Below are positions 17,787 through 26,142 of a DNA stretch of 64,000 nt, piece by piece. Position numbers and translations under genes: made by a program. Numbering within the stretch: position 1 is the stretch's first letter; the number at the start of each line of letters is the position of its first letter. The notes beneath the pieces were generated by a model, which saw only the letters and a program-made list of their open reading frames with translations, did not search any database and had not been told where the DNA came from. This DNA is from Mycolicibacterium sp. BiH015 (GTDB lineage: Bacteria; Actinomycetota; Actinomycetes; Mycobacteriales; Mycobacteriaceae): assembly GCF_027706845.1 (NCBI RefSeq), contig NZ_JAQGCZ010000002.1, positions 1 to 64,000 on the forward strand, written 5' to 3'.

Positions 17787-18683
17787 TCAGGGGCGGTTCT
17801 TTGCCGCGGGTAGAATTTCGGGTGCGAGCCGCCAGTCCTCCAGGCCATATTCGACAGTCCCGATGCCCAACGCGTTCCCGGTCGCCTCGGACCAGTACGC
17901 GTGGTTGAGCTGATGGAGGGTGAAGCATGCGTCGAGGGCGGTGGAGAGGCCCATCGCATCGACGCTCTGGTTCACCGATTCCTTGATGAACAGTGCGGTC
18001 GCAGTGGGCAACTTCGCGATGCGCCGGGCGAACTCGACGGTGTGCTCCGACAGTTCGTCGTTGTTGAACACCTTGCTCACCATGCCGAGGGTGTGGGCCT
18101 CATCGGCGCCGAGCGAGTCGCCGGTGAGCAGCAGCTCCTTCGACTTGCGGGGACCGAATTCCCACGGGTGACCGAAGAACTCGACCCCGCACATGCCCAG
18201 CCGCGTCCCGACCACGTCGGCGAACACCGTGTCCTGGGCCGCCACGATCAGGTCGCAGCACCACGCCAGCATCAGGCCGGCCGACAGCACGGTGCCGTGC
18301 ACCTCGGCGATCGTGATCTTGCGCAGATTGCGCCAGCGACGAGTGTTCTCGAAGAAGTAGTGCCATTCCTGCCGGTGCCGCGACTCGACTCCGCCTGCAG
18401 TTCCGCCGTTGCATCGATAGCTCGGGTGCTGGCCGGGCCCCGGGGATCGCTCCCTGACGTCGTCGGAGGAGCCGAGATCGTGGCCCGCCGAGAACGACGG
18501 ACCCGCGCCGCGCAGGATCACGACCCGGACGGCGTCATCGGCTTCGGCGATCGCGAAGGCTCGTCCCAGCTCCACGAGCAATCCGCGGTTCTGGGCGTTG
18601 CGCTGCTTGGGACGGTCGAGGGTGATTGTTGCGATCCGGCCTTGGTCGATGAGTTCGTATCCGATGTAGTCGAAGTCCTGCAC
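17787..18683 (-). CDS. echA13: Enoyl-CoA hydratase/isomerase family protein (EchA13-like)
   Basis: The 298-residue crotonase-fold protein hydrates or isomerises an enoyl-CoA formed by the FadE17/18 pair. Residues about 60-75 hold the oxyanion element [14 protein letters not shown], and [23 protein letters not shown] supplies the second oxyanion-hole strand. The Glu pair of classical hydratases is not obvious in the second motif, so the chemistry may be isomerase-like. An insertion at about residues 78-110 ([17 protein letters not shown]) is longer than in short-chain crotonases. It is the first gene of the leftward operon and is divergent from melF, as in M. tuberculosis Rv1935c-Rv1936. Confidence 0.86.
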   Translation of the reverse strand: MQDFDYIGYELIDQGRIATITLDRPKQRNAQNRGLLVELGRAFAIAEADDAVRVVILRGAGPSFSAGHDLGSSDDVRERSPGPGQHPSYRCNGGTAGGVESRHRQEWHYFFENTRRWRNLRKITIAEVHGTVLSAGLMLAWCCDLIVAAQDTVFADVVGTRLGMCGVEFFGHPWEFGPRKSKELLLTGDSLGADEAHTLGMVSKVFNNDELSEHTVEFARRIAKLPTATALFIKESVNQSVDAMGLSTALDACFTLHQLNHAYWSEATGNALGIGTVEYGLEDWRLAPEILPAAKNRP

Positions 18684-18998
18684 GGATCACTCCCTTCTGC
18701 GGGCTGTAGCGGCGGTGCGGTCTCACCGGATGCCGTGTCCTTGTGCGCTCTAAGCCGTCATGGCCGGCCCGTGCTGCGCGCACTGGCCGTGACCTCAGCA
18801 GGTTACGCAGGCTGATTGCAAAATGTCCATAGCCAATACGCGCATATGATCTTCCTGAGAACAATAAATACGCAAGACAAGTGCATCTTGCATCTGATGA
18901 TGTATCTTGCTAGTACTGTGGTGTACGTCGCAATCGGGCATCGTGGATATCGGGGTGCAGCGCAGGCAAGCGTTCGTCACCGCCGAGGAAGGTTGAAC
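18684..18998. promoter_or_regulatory. Divergent echA13/melF control region with inverted repeat
   Basis: This 315-bp gap carries an AT-rich island (about 18830-18920) in otherwise GC-rich DNA. At 18872-18891 GCAAGA and TCTTGC form an inverted repeat with an 8-bp spacer, and ATCTTGC recurs at 18904-18910 or so. In M. tuberculosis the corresponding gap is bound by Mce3R. I infer that this island is the Mce3R target here; the exact footprint cannot be read by eye. Confidence 0.5.
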
Positions 18999-20108
18999 AT
19001 GGAGATCGGGATCTTTCTCATGCCGGCTCACCCGCCGGAGCGGAGCCTCTACGACGCGACCCAGTGGGACTTGGACATCATCGAACTCGCCGACCAACTG
19101 GGCTATGTCGAGGCCTGGGTGGGTGAACACTTCACAGTGCCCTGGGAACCCATCTGCGCCCCGGACCTGTTACTCGCGCAGGCTCTGCTCCGAACCAAGA
19201 ACATCAAGCTCGCACCGGGTGCTCACTTGCTGCCCTATCACCACCCCGTTGAGTTGGCGCACCGCGTGGCGTATTTCGATCACCTCGCCCAGGGCCGGTT
19301 CATGCTGGGTGTCGGAGCGAGCGGAATTCCCGGCGACTGGGCACTTTTCGATGTCGATGGGCAGAACGGCGAGCATCGTGAGATGACGCGCGAAGCGCTG
19401 GAGATCATGCTCAAGGTCTGGACCGATGACCAACCATGGGAGTTTCGCGGAAAGTACTGGAATGCCAACGGTATTGCGCCGATGTTCGAAGGTTTGATGA
19501 CACGGCACATCAAGCCGTTCCAGGCGCCGCATCCACCGATCGGCGTGACCGGCTTCAGCGCCGGCTCCGAAACGCTCAAGATGGCCGGCGAACGCGGCTA
19601 CCTACCGATGAGCCTCGACCTCAACACCGAGTACGTAGCGACGCACTGGGACGCGGTGCTTGAAGGGGCCGCCCGCAGCGGACGGACACCGGACCGTCGT
19701 GACTGGCGACTGGTCCGGGAAGTCGTGGTCGCCGAGACCGACGAGGCCGCTTTCCGTTATGCCGTCGAGGGCATGATCGGCCGCAATATGCGCGAGTACG
19801 TGCTGCCGACCTTCCGCATGTTCGGCATGACGAAGTACTACAAGCACACTCCGACGGTGCTCGACGAGGATGTCACCGCCGAGTACCTCGCGGAGAACAC
19901 ATTCGTGGTGGGATCCGTCGAGACGGTAGTGGACAAACTTGAGGCCACCTACGACCAGGTCGGCGGCTTCGGCCATCTGTTGATACTGCAGTTCGACTAC
20001 AGCGACAACCCCGGACCGTGGAAAGAGTCGATGCGGCTCCTCGCCGAGGAGGTCATGCCCCGGCTGAATGCGCGCATCGCGGCCAAGCCCGGGATCGCGC
20101 TCGTCTGA
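18999..20108 (+). CDS. melF: Luciferase-like flavin-dependent monooxygenase (MelF)
   Basis: The 369-residue protein is a luciferase-like monooxygenase (bacterial luciferase/alkanal-monooxygenase fold), which uses reduced FMN and O2. The N-terminal MEIGIFLMPAHPPERSLYD strand, AWVGEHFTVPWEPICAPDLLLA, and GRFMLGVGASGIPGDW are family hallmarks. Length equals what I recall for Rv1936. Reduced flavin could come from the reductase melI four genes on. I chose ATG 18999 with GAGGAAGG upstream; the longer frame would start within the control region. It opens the rightward melF-melK operon. The substrate is unknown; the fatty-acyl neighbours suggest a lipid or sterol fragment. Confidence 0.9.
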   Translation: MEIGIFLMPAHPPERSLYDATQWDLDIIELADQLGYVEAWVGEHFTVPWEPICAPDLLLAQALLRTKNIKLAPGAHLLPYHHPVELAHRVAYFDHLAQGRFMLGVGASGIPGDWALFDVDGQNGEHREMTREALEIMLKVWTDDQPWEFRGKYWNANGIAPMFEGLMTRHIKPFQAPHPPIGVTGFSAGSETLKMAGERGYLPMSLDLNTEYVATHWDAVLEGAARSGRTPDRRDWRLVREVVVAETDEAAFRYAVEGMIGRNMREYVLPTFRMFGMTKYYKHTPTVLDEDVTAEYLAENTFVVGSVETVVDKLEATYDQVGGFGHLLILQFDYSDNPGPWKESMRLLAEEVMPRLNARIAAKPGIALV

Positions 20109-20139
20109 TCACCGGCATCGAGGCAAAGGAGCCAAGCAC

Positions 20140-22662
20140 GTGACGGTTCGTCGAGTCACTGTGGGATATCTGGACGGGACGCAGAAGGCGATGCCGGTCC
20201 GTCCGGATCAGTCCATCCTCGAGGCGGCCGAGGAGCATGGAGTCGCGATCGTCAACGAATGTCAGAGCGGGATCTGCGGGACGTGTGTAGCAACGTGCAC
20301 GTCCGGTGAGTACGAGATGGGTAGGACCGAAGGCCTGTCGGCAGTCGAACGGGAAGCGCGAAAGGTGCTGACGTGTCAGACCTTTCCCACCACCGACTGC
20401 AGCGTCGAGCTGCAGTATCCCGCAGACGACAACGCTGCCCACCTGGTCACCGGTCAGGGTGTGGTCACACAGGTCGAGCTGATCTCGGCGACCACCGCGA
20501 TCCTGCGAGTGGACATCTCCAGCCTGGGCGCCATCGACTTCAGGGCCGGCCAGTTCGCCCAGCTACGGGTTCCCGGCACCGATGTCTGGCGCAATTACTC
20601 CTATGCCCATCCCAGCGACGGCCGCACCGAACTGGAGTTCCTCATCAGGCTCCTTCCCGACGGGGTGATGTCGAACTATCTGCGCGGCCCTGCCAAGGCC
20701 GGTGACGCCATCGCAGTGCGGTGCAGCAAGGGAAAATTCTTCCTGCGGCCGATTGCGCGGCCGGTCGTTCTGGTGGCAGGCGGTACCGGGTTGTCGGCGA
20801 TTCTGGCCATGGCACAGAGCATGCCCGCCGATCCTGGAGTGCCGGTCCACCTGCTCTACGGCGTGACCTCCGTCGAAGATCTCTGCAAACGCCAGGAACT
20901 CGACGACCTTGTGCGGCGTAACCCCGGTCTCGCAGTCAAGATCGCCGTCGCACGTCCCGACCCCGCATGGGACGGCGTGACTGGCGTCGTCACGGACCTG
21001 CTCGAGCCGGACATGTTCGTCGACGGCAGCGCCGACGTCTATCTGTGCGGACCGCCGGCCATGGTCGAGGGAACTCGACACTGGCTGGAGAGCAACGGCA
21101 TTCACGATGTCGGGGTTTTCTATGAGAAGTTCGTGGCCAGCGGAGCCGCACGAAGACGCACGGTGCCAAGGCTCAACCACGACGGTATCGACCTGGCCGA
21201 GGTGCGTAGCCGGGGCCGGGGGACGGCCGTGGTCGTCGGAGGCAGCATCGCCGGCATCGCCGCGGCCAAGGCTCTCACCGAGACCTTCGAGCGGGTCATC
21301 GTCCTGGAGAAGGACCAGCCGCACCGACGGCGGGAGGGCAGACCCGGCGCGGCCCAGGGCTGGCATCTGCATCACCTCCTCACCGCCGGCCGGATCGAAT
21401 TGGAGCGACTGTTTCCGGGCATCGTCGACGACATGGTCCGCGAGGGCGCGTTCGATGTCGACATGGCCGCCGAGTACCGCATCCGGCTGGGCGGCTCGTG
21501 GAAGAAGCCAAGTACAGGGGACATTCAGATCGTGTGTGCGGGGCGCCCGCTGTTGGAATGGTGCATCCGGCGCCGGCTCGACGACGAACCCCGGATCGCG
21601 TTCCACTATGAGTCGGAGGTGGCCGACCTGGTCTACGACCGGCATGCCAACTCCGTCCTCGGTGTCGCGGTGGACCGGGGTGAGGCCGAACTGGACGTCA
21701 TCGCAGCGGAATTCGTGGTCGACGCCTCAGGCAAGAACACCCGGTTCCCCGAGTTTCTGGATCGCATCGGTATCGGAGCCCCCGACGTCGAGCAGGACAT
21801 CATCAACTGCTTCTATTCGACGATGCATCACCGGGTCCCACCGGAGCGGCAGTGGCGGGACAAGGTGATGATGATCTGCTACGCGTACCGGCCTTTCGAG
21901 GACACCTATGCCGCGCAGTACTACACGGACAGTTCCCGCACGATACTGTCCACCACCCTCGTTGCCTACAACTGCTATTCGCCGCCGCGCACCGCCAAGG
22001 AATTCCGTGCGTTCGCCGACCGGATGCCCTCGCCGGTCGTCGGCGAGAACATCGACGGCCTCGAGCCCGCATCGCAGATATACAACTTCCGGTATCCGAA
22101 CATGCTGCGCCTGCGCTACGAGAAGATGCACCGCCTGCCGCGTTCCCTGGTGGCGATCGGCGACGCTTACACCAGCGCCGATCCTGTCTCGGGACTCGGT
22201 ATGACGTTGGCAGTCAAGGAAGTTCGCGAACTCCAGATTCTCTTGGCGGACAGGGCGCCGGCGGATCCCACGCTGCCAAAGCAGTACTACCGCACGATCA
22301 GCAAGCTCGCGGATACGGCGTGGTTCGTCATCCGGGAGCAGAACCTGCGCTTCGACTGGCTCAAAGACGTCAAGAGCAAGCGTCCGTTCTATTTCGGTGC
22401 GCTGACCTGGTACATGGACAGGGTCATGGAGCTTGTGCACGACGACCCGGCCACCTATGCCGACTTTCTGGCGGTCGTGCACCTCGTCAAACCGGCCGCG
22501 TCGCTGATGACCCCCAGAGTCGTGGCGAAGGTTCTCGGCAAATGGGCGCGCACGAGGTTGTCCGGTCAGAAAACACTAATCGCCCGCAACTACGAGAACC
22601 GGACCGTCCCGCCCGTCGATCAACCGAGCCGGGCCGCCGTACTCCCGGTCGGCACACACTAG
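20140..22662 (+). CDS. melG: Three-domain fusion: [2Fe-2S] ferredoxin, FAD/NAD reductase and flavoprotein monooxygenase (MelG)
   Basis: The 840-residue protein joins three modules. Residues 1-95 are a plant-type ferredoxin with ligands Cys41, Cys46, Cys49 and Cys79. Residues about 105-345 are a ferredoxin-NAD(P) reductase: RNYSYA binds FAD, GGTGLSAI binds NAD(P), and YLCGPPAMV closes the domain. Residues about 360-835 are a Rossmann flavoprotein with the dinucleotide fold VVVGGSIAGIAAAKAL and the second FAD motif GDAYTSADPVSGLGMT, like halogenase/hydroxylase and geranylgeranyl-reductase families. Electrons would flow from NAD(P)H through FAD and the iron-sulfur cluster. The GTG at 20140 has AAAGGA 10-15 nt upstream. 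Length matches Rv1937 (839 residues as I recall). Reaction and substrate are unknown. Confidence 0.9.
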   Translation: MTVRRVTVGYLDGTQKAMPVRPDQSILEAAEEHGVAIVNECQSGICGTCVATCTSGEYEMGRTEGLSAVEREARKVLTCQTFPTTDCSVELQYPADDNAAHLVTGQGVVTQVELISATTAILRVDISSLGAIDFRAGQFAQLRVPGTDVWRNYSYAHPSDGRTELEFLIRLLPDGVMSNYLRGPAKAGDAIAVRCSKGKFFLRPIARPVVLVAGGTGLSAILAMAQSMPADPGVPVHLLYGVTSVEDLCKRQELDDLVRRNPGLAVKIAVARPDPAWDGVTGVVTDLLEPDMFVDGSADVYLCGPPAMVEGTRHWLESNGIHDVGVFYEKFVASGAARRRTVPRLNHDGIDLAEVRSRGRGTAVVVGGSIAGIAAAKALTETFERVIVLEKDQPHRRREGRPGAAQGWHLHHLLTAGRIELERLFPGIVDDMVREGAFDVDMAAEYRIRLGGSWKKPSTGDIQIVCAGRPLLEWCIRRRLDDEPRIAFHYESEVADLVYDRHANSVLGVAVDRGEAELDVIAAEFVVDASGKNTRFPEFLDRIGIGAPDVEQDIINCFYSTMHHRVPPERQWRDKVMMICYAYRPFEDTYAAQYYTDSSRTILSTTLVAYNCYSPPRTAKEFRAFADRMPSPVVGENIDGLEPASQIYNFRYPNMLRLRYEKMHRLPRSLVAIGDAYTSADPVSGLGMTLAVKEVRELQILLADRAPADPTLPKQYYRTISKLADTAWFVIREQNLRFDWLKDVKSKRPFYFGALTWYMDRVMELVHDDPATYADFLAVVHLVKPAASLMTPRVVAKVLGKWARTRLSGQKTLIARNYENRTVPPVDQPSRAAVLPVGTH

Positions 22663-22681
22663 AGAGGCAGGAAGGTCGCAG

Positions 22682-23737
22682 ATGTCCCAGACTCACCGGA
22701 TTCTCGACTGCCGAGGCACCCGCATCCATGCCGTCGAGGATGGCGAGGGCCCGTTGGTCGTCCTCGTCCATGGCTTCCCGGAGTCCTGGTACTCCTGGCG
22801 CCACCAGATCCCGGCCCTCGCCGGGGCAGGCTATCGCGTGGTAGCCATCGATCAGCGGGGATATGGGCGTTCGTCGAAGTACCGAGTCCAGGAGGCCTAT
22901 CGAATCAAGGAGCTGGTCGGGGACGTCGCCGGGGTGATCGACGCCTACGGTGAGGTATCTGCGGTGGTCATCGGCCACGACTGGGGTGCGCCCGTGGCAT
23001 GGACGTTCGCGTGGCTGCACCCACAGCGGTGCCGCGGTGTGGTCGGTGTCAGCGTTCCGTTCGCAGGTCGCGGAATCATCGGTCTGCCGGGCAGCCCATT
23101 CGGTGAGCGCCGACCCGACGAGTACCACATCGAGCTTGCCGGACCCGGCAAGGTTTGGTACCAGGATTACTTCTCCTTGCAGGACGGCATCATCGCCGAG
23201 GCCGAAGAAGATCTGCGCGCGTGGCTGTGGGGACTGACATACACCGTCTCCGGCGACGGCATGATCGCCGCGACTAAGGCTGCCGCCGACGCGGGCGTCG
23301 ACATGGCGGCGATGGACCCGATCGACGTGATCCGGGCGGGGCCTCTGTGTATGGAGAAGGGTGCCCGTCTCAAGGATGCATTCAGCTATCCCGAGACGAT
23401 GCCGGACTGGTTCACCGAAGCCGATCTCGATTTCTACACAGCGGAATTCGAGCGCTCCGGGCTCGGCGGTCCGTTGAGCTTCTACCGCAACATCGACAAC
23501 GACTGGCAGGATCTCGCTGACATGGAGGGCAAGCCGCTGACGCCCCCTGCGATGTTCATCGGAGGCCAGTACGACGTCGGAACCACATGGGGGGCCGAGG
23601 CACTCGAACGCGCCCACGACGTGATGTCCGACTACCGCGGGACACACATGGTGGCAGATGTCGGTCACTGGATTCAGCAGGAGGCGCCCGAGGAGACGAA
23701 CAGACTGCTGCTCGGATTCCTCGGCGGTCTTCGCTAG
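22682..23737 (+). CDS. melH: Epoxide hydrolase (EphB/MelH-like)
   Basis: The 351-residue alpha/beta-hydrolase has the epoxide-hydrolase layout: oxyanion motif HGFPES (30-35), nucleophile Asp100 in GHDWGA, a helical cap (about 140-260) and the catalytic His in DVGHWIQQEAPE near residue 325. The enzyme opens epoxides to diols by a covalent ester intermediate. It is the counterpart of M. tuberculosis EphB (Rv1938, melH). The gene starts 20 bp after melG, which could make an epoxide by oxygenation; that coupling is inference. Confidence 0.93.
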   Translation: MSQTHRILDCRGTRIHAVEDGEGPLVVLVHGFPESWYSWRHQIPALAGAGYRVVAIDQRGYGRSSKYRVQEAYRIKELVGDVAGVIDAYGEVSAVVIGHDWGAPVAWTFAWLHPQRCRGVVGVSVPFAGRGIIGLPGSPFGERRPDEYHIELAGPGKVWYQDYFSLQDGIIAEAEEDLRAWLWGLTYTVSGDGMIAATKAAADAGVDMAAMDPIDVIRAGPLCMEKGARLKDAFSYPETMPDWFTEADLDFYTAEFERSGLGGPLSFYRNIDNDWQDLADMEGKPLTPPAMFIGGQYDVGTTWGAEALERAHDVMSDYRGTHMVADVGHWIQQEAPEETNRLLLGFLGGLR

Positions 23738-23780
23738 CGGAACGGGTGCAACCGTGGAACTTCGGGTTCGCCCCGCCGAC

Positions 23781-24296
23781 ATGGAACTTCGGGCCTACTC
23801 CACAGACACTGACGAATTGCGAAAGACGTTCGGCTGCTTCCCGTCGGGTGTCACCGCCATCTGCGGACTCGGTGATGGTGTCCCGATGGGGATGGCGGCC
23901 AGCTCGTTCACGCCGGTGTCCCTCGACCCGCCGTTGGTGTCGATCTGCGTGCAGAACACATCCGCAACGTGGCCGGTGTTGCGCCGCCTACCGCGGCTGG
24001 GTCTCAGCGTCCTTGCCGAAGGGCAGGACCAGACATGTATCAGTCTGTCCCGCAGAGTCGGTGACCGGTTCGCCGACGTGTCCTGGATGAGCCGCTCCAA
24101 CGGCACGGTTTTCGTCCGAGGGGCGACAGCCTGGCTGGACTGCCGCATCCACGACGAGCTGGTGGCGGGCGACCACACCATTGTGCTGTTGCAGATCTGC
24201 GCCCTCGGTGGCGACCCGGATACGCCGCCGCTCGTCTTCCACGCCAGCCGGTTCCGCCGCCTCACCGGGGCGGCGACAGTAGGGGCGCAACAATGA
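23781..24296 (+). CDS. melI: Flavin reductase-like protein (MelI)
   Basis: The 171-residue protein has the FMN-binding split-barrel fold of HpaC/FRP-type flavin reductases: LRKTFGCFPSGVTAICGL near residues 12-30, then AASSFTPVSLDPPLVSICVQ, which contacts the flavin, and a C-terminal DHTIVLLQICALG strand. It could supply reduced flavin to MelF. The ATG at 23781 gives the Rv1939 length; a GTG at 23754 adds nine residues and lies in an imperfect 27-bp duplication of the start region, so the start is not certain. Its stop overlaps the melJ start as ATGA. Confidence 0.85.
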   Translation: MELRAYSTDTDELRKTFGCFPSGVTAICGLGDGVPMGMAASSFTPVSLDPPLVSICVQNTSATWPVLRRLPRLGLSVLAEGQDQTCISLSRRVGDRFADVSWMSRSNGTVFVRGATAWLDCRIHDELVAGDHTIVLLQICALGGDPDTPPLVFHASRFRRLTGAATVGAQQ

Positions 24297-25327
24297 GAAC
24301 GGCCGACGGGCGCGTGCGAAGGGCGGTGTCCGCGCTCGCCGCCGGACGTCCCGTCGTGGTCAACGACGACACGGACCACGACAGCGGGGCGCACTTGGTC
24401 TTGGCCGCCGAAGCCGCGAACCCCCCCGTCATGTCCTTCATCGTCAGGCATGGCACCGGACTTCTCAGAGTTGCCTTGCCCGCCGCAGAATGCGATCGGC
24501 TGGACCTACCGCCGATGTGCGGGCGTCTCGACGAGAAAGCCACCGCCGGTGGCCACCGGGTCGCTGTCGATGTGATCGGCACGGGCACAGGCATATCAGC
24601 GACCGATCGCGCACGCACCACAGCGGCGCTCGCTGACCCGGAGTCGCGGGCCGCCGACTTCCGGCGACCCGGCCACGTGATCCCGGTTCGGATCCGAGAC
24701 GGCGGTGTGCTGGAGAATCACCGGGTCGTCGACGCGGCCGTCGACCTCGTGCGGCTGGCCGGCCGGCGGCCGGCGGCGGCCTTCTGCGAGGTGGTGTCAC
24801 GCACTGATCCGACGACCATTGCCCGGGGCGGCGAAGCTCTCGAGTTCGCTGTCGAACACAGTTTGGCGATTGTCAGCGTCGGCGAACTCGCGGCGCACCT
24901 GCGGCGCACCGAGCCGCAGGTGGCTCGGGTCGCCGAGACGGTCATTCCGACCGCCTCTGGCGTGCACCGGGTCATCGGATTTCGCGAAATAGCCACTGGC
25001 GACGAGCACCTGGCGGTGATCGTCGGTTCGACCGGCTCAGACGGGCCCGTCCCGCTGCACGTCCATGAGGAATGCGTGTGTGGGGATGTGTTCGGTTCGA
25101 CATCCTGCCGGTGCCGCGCCGGCTTGGACGCCGCACTCGCCGAGATGGCCGCACACGGCAGCGGTGTGATCGCCTACCTACGCTCGGGCGCCCCGTCGTC
25201 GGAACACACGTCGTGCACCGTGGAATGGATGCTGCGCGATCTCGGCGTTTACTCCGTGCGCCTCACCGATGACGGACCGGGCTTCGGCCTGGTGATGTTC
25301 GGGGCGATCCGCTCTGCCGCGGTATGA
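24293..25327 (+). CDS. melJ: Divergent RibBA-like protein (RibA1/MelJ-like)
   Basis: The 344-residue protein resembles bifunctional 3,4-dihydroxy-2-butanone-4-phosphate synthase/GTP cyclohydrolase II, but both halves are altered. In the synthase part the acidic active-site run normally read DDEDRENEGD is NDDTDHDSGAH, and the catalytic GHTEA is NHRVVDA, while the scaffold GTGISATDRARTT and PGHVIPVRIRDGGVL is kept. In the cyclohydrolase part the zinc ligands C-x10-C-x-C are intact (EECVCGDVFGSTSCRCRAG), but the later GxGIGL/Lys/Tyr catalytic stretch is missing and the domain is short. It matches RibA1 (Rv1940, melJ), not the housekeeping RibA2. A flavin-related or regulatory role is possible; riboflavin synthesis is doubtful. 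Confidence 0.82.
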   Translation: MRTADGRVRRAVSALAAGRPVVVNDDTDHDSGAHLVLAAEAANPPVMSFIVRHGTGLLRVALPAAECDRLDLPPMCGRLDEKATAGGHRVAVDVIGTGTGISATDRARTTAALADPESRAADFRRPGHVIPVRIRDGGVLENHRVVDAAVDLVRLAGRRPAAAFCEVVSRTDPTTIARGGEALEFAVEHSLAIVSVGELAAHLRRTEPQVARVAETVIPTASGVHRVIGFREIATGDEHLAVIVGSTGSDGPVPLHVHEECVCGDVFGSTSCRCRAGLDAALAEMAAHGSGVIAYLRSGAPSSEHTSCTVEWMLRDLGVYSVRLTDDGPGFGLVMFGAIRSAAV

Positions 25328-25364
25328 AAATACGTGCAGATCAACCAAATACAGAGGTGAACAG

Positions 25365-26135
25365 ATGACGCATCCGGACCTTGCCGGCAAGGCCACGATC
25401 GTGACGGGCGCAGGCGCCGGAATTGGGCTGGCGATAGCGGAGCGACTCGCTGAGGAGGGCTGTCGCGTGCTGTGCGCGGACATCAACGGCGCCGCAGCCA
25501 AAGACGCGGCGACCAGAATCGGGCGCGGCGCCGTCGGACACACTGTGGATGTCAGCGACGAAGATCAGGTCATCGGCATGGTCGAAGCCTGCGTCGCCGA
25601 ATTCGGCGGCGTCGACAAGCTTGTCGCCAACGCGGGCGTCGTCCACTTCGCGCCCCTCGTCGAGACAACGGTCGAGGACTTCGACCGTGTGACGGGAATC
25701 AACCTGCGAGGCACGTGGCTGTGCACCAAACACGTGGCACCGAGGATGGTCGAACGCGGCGGCGGTGCCATCGTCAATGTGTCGTCACTGGGTGGCGTGG
25801 TCGCGGCGGGAGGCACCGCGGCCTACGGAATGTCCAAGGCGGGGATCATTCACCTGAGCCGCATGACCGCAGCCGAACTGCGTTCTGCGAATATCCGTTC
25901 CAATGCGCTGCTGCCCGCATTCGTCGATACCCGGATGCAGCAGGATGCGATGGCGATGTTCGACGAGGCGCTCGGCGCCGGTGGTGCGAACTCCATGATC
26001 GGCCGGCTCCAAGGCCGGATGGCGGGGGCGCAGGAGATGGCCGCGGTGGTGGCGTTCCTGTTGTCCGACGACGCCTCGATGGTCAACGGCACTGCGCAAC
26101 TCGCCGACGGCGGCACGCTTGCGGCGCTCTGGTGA
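25365..26135 (+). CDS. melK: Short-chain dehydrogenase/reductase (MelK)
   Basis: The 256-residue classical SDR has the NAD-binding TGAGAGIG motif (residues 14-21), the NAG motif in KLVANAGVV, catalytic Ser in NVSSLGG and the Tyr-x3-Lys pair in AAYGMSKAG. An acidic residue at the end of beta-2 (CADIN) favours NAD over NADP. It would oxidise a hydroxyl made by the upstream hydratase or hydrolase. Length equals Rv1941 as I recall. GAGGTG about 8 nt upstream fits ATG 25365. It ends only 7 bp before the convergent mce3R stop. Confidence 0.9.
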   Translation: MTHPDLAGKATIVTGAGAGIGLAIAERLAEEGCRVLCADINGAAAKDAATRIGRGAVGHTVDVSDEDQVIGMVEACVAEFGGVDKLVANAGVVHFAPLVETTVEDFDRVTGINLRGTWLCTKHVAPRMVERGGGAIVNVSSLGGVVAAGGTAAYGMSKAGIIHLSRMTAAELRSANIRSNALLPAFVDTRMQQDAMAMFDEALGAGGANSMIGRLQGRMAGAQEMAAVVAFLLSDDASMVNGTAQLADGGTLAALW

Positions 26136-26142
26136 GACCGCC

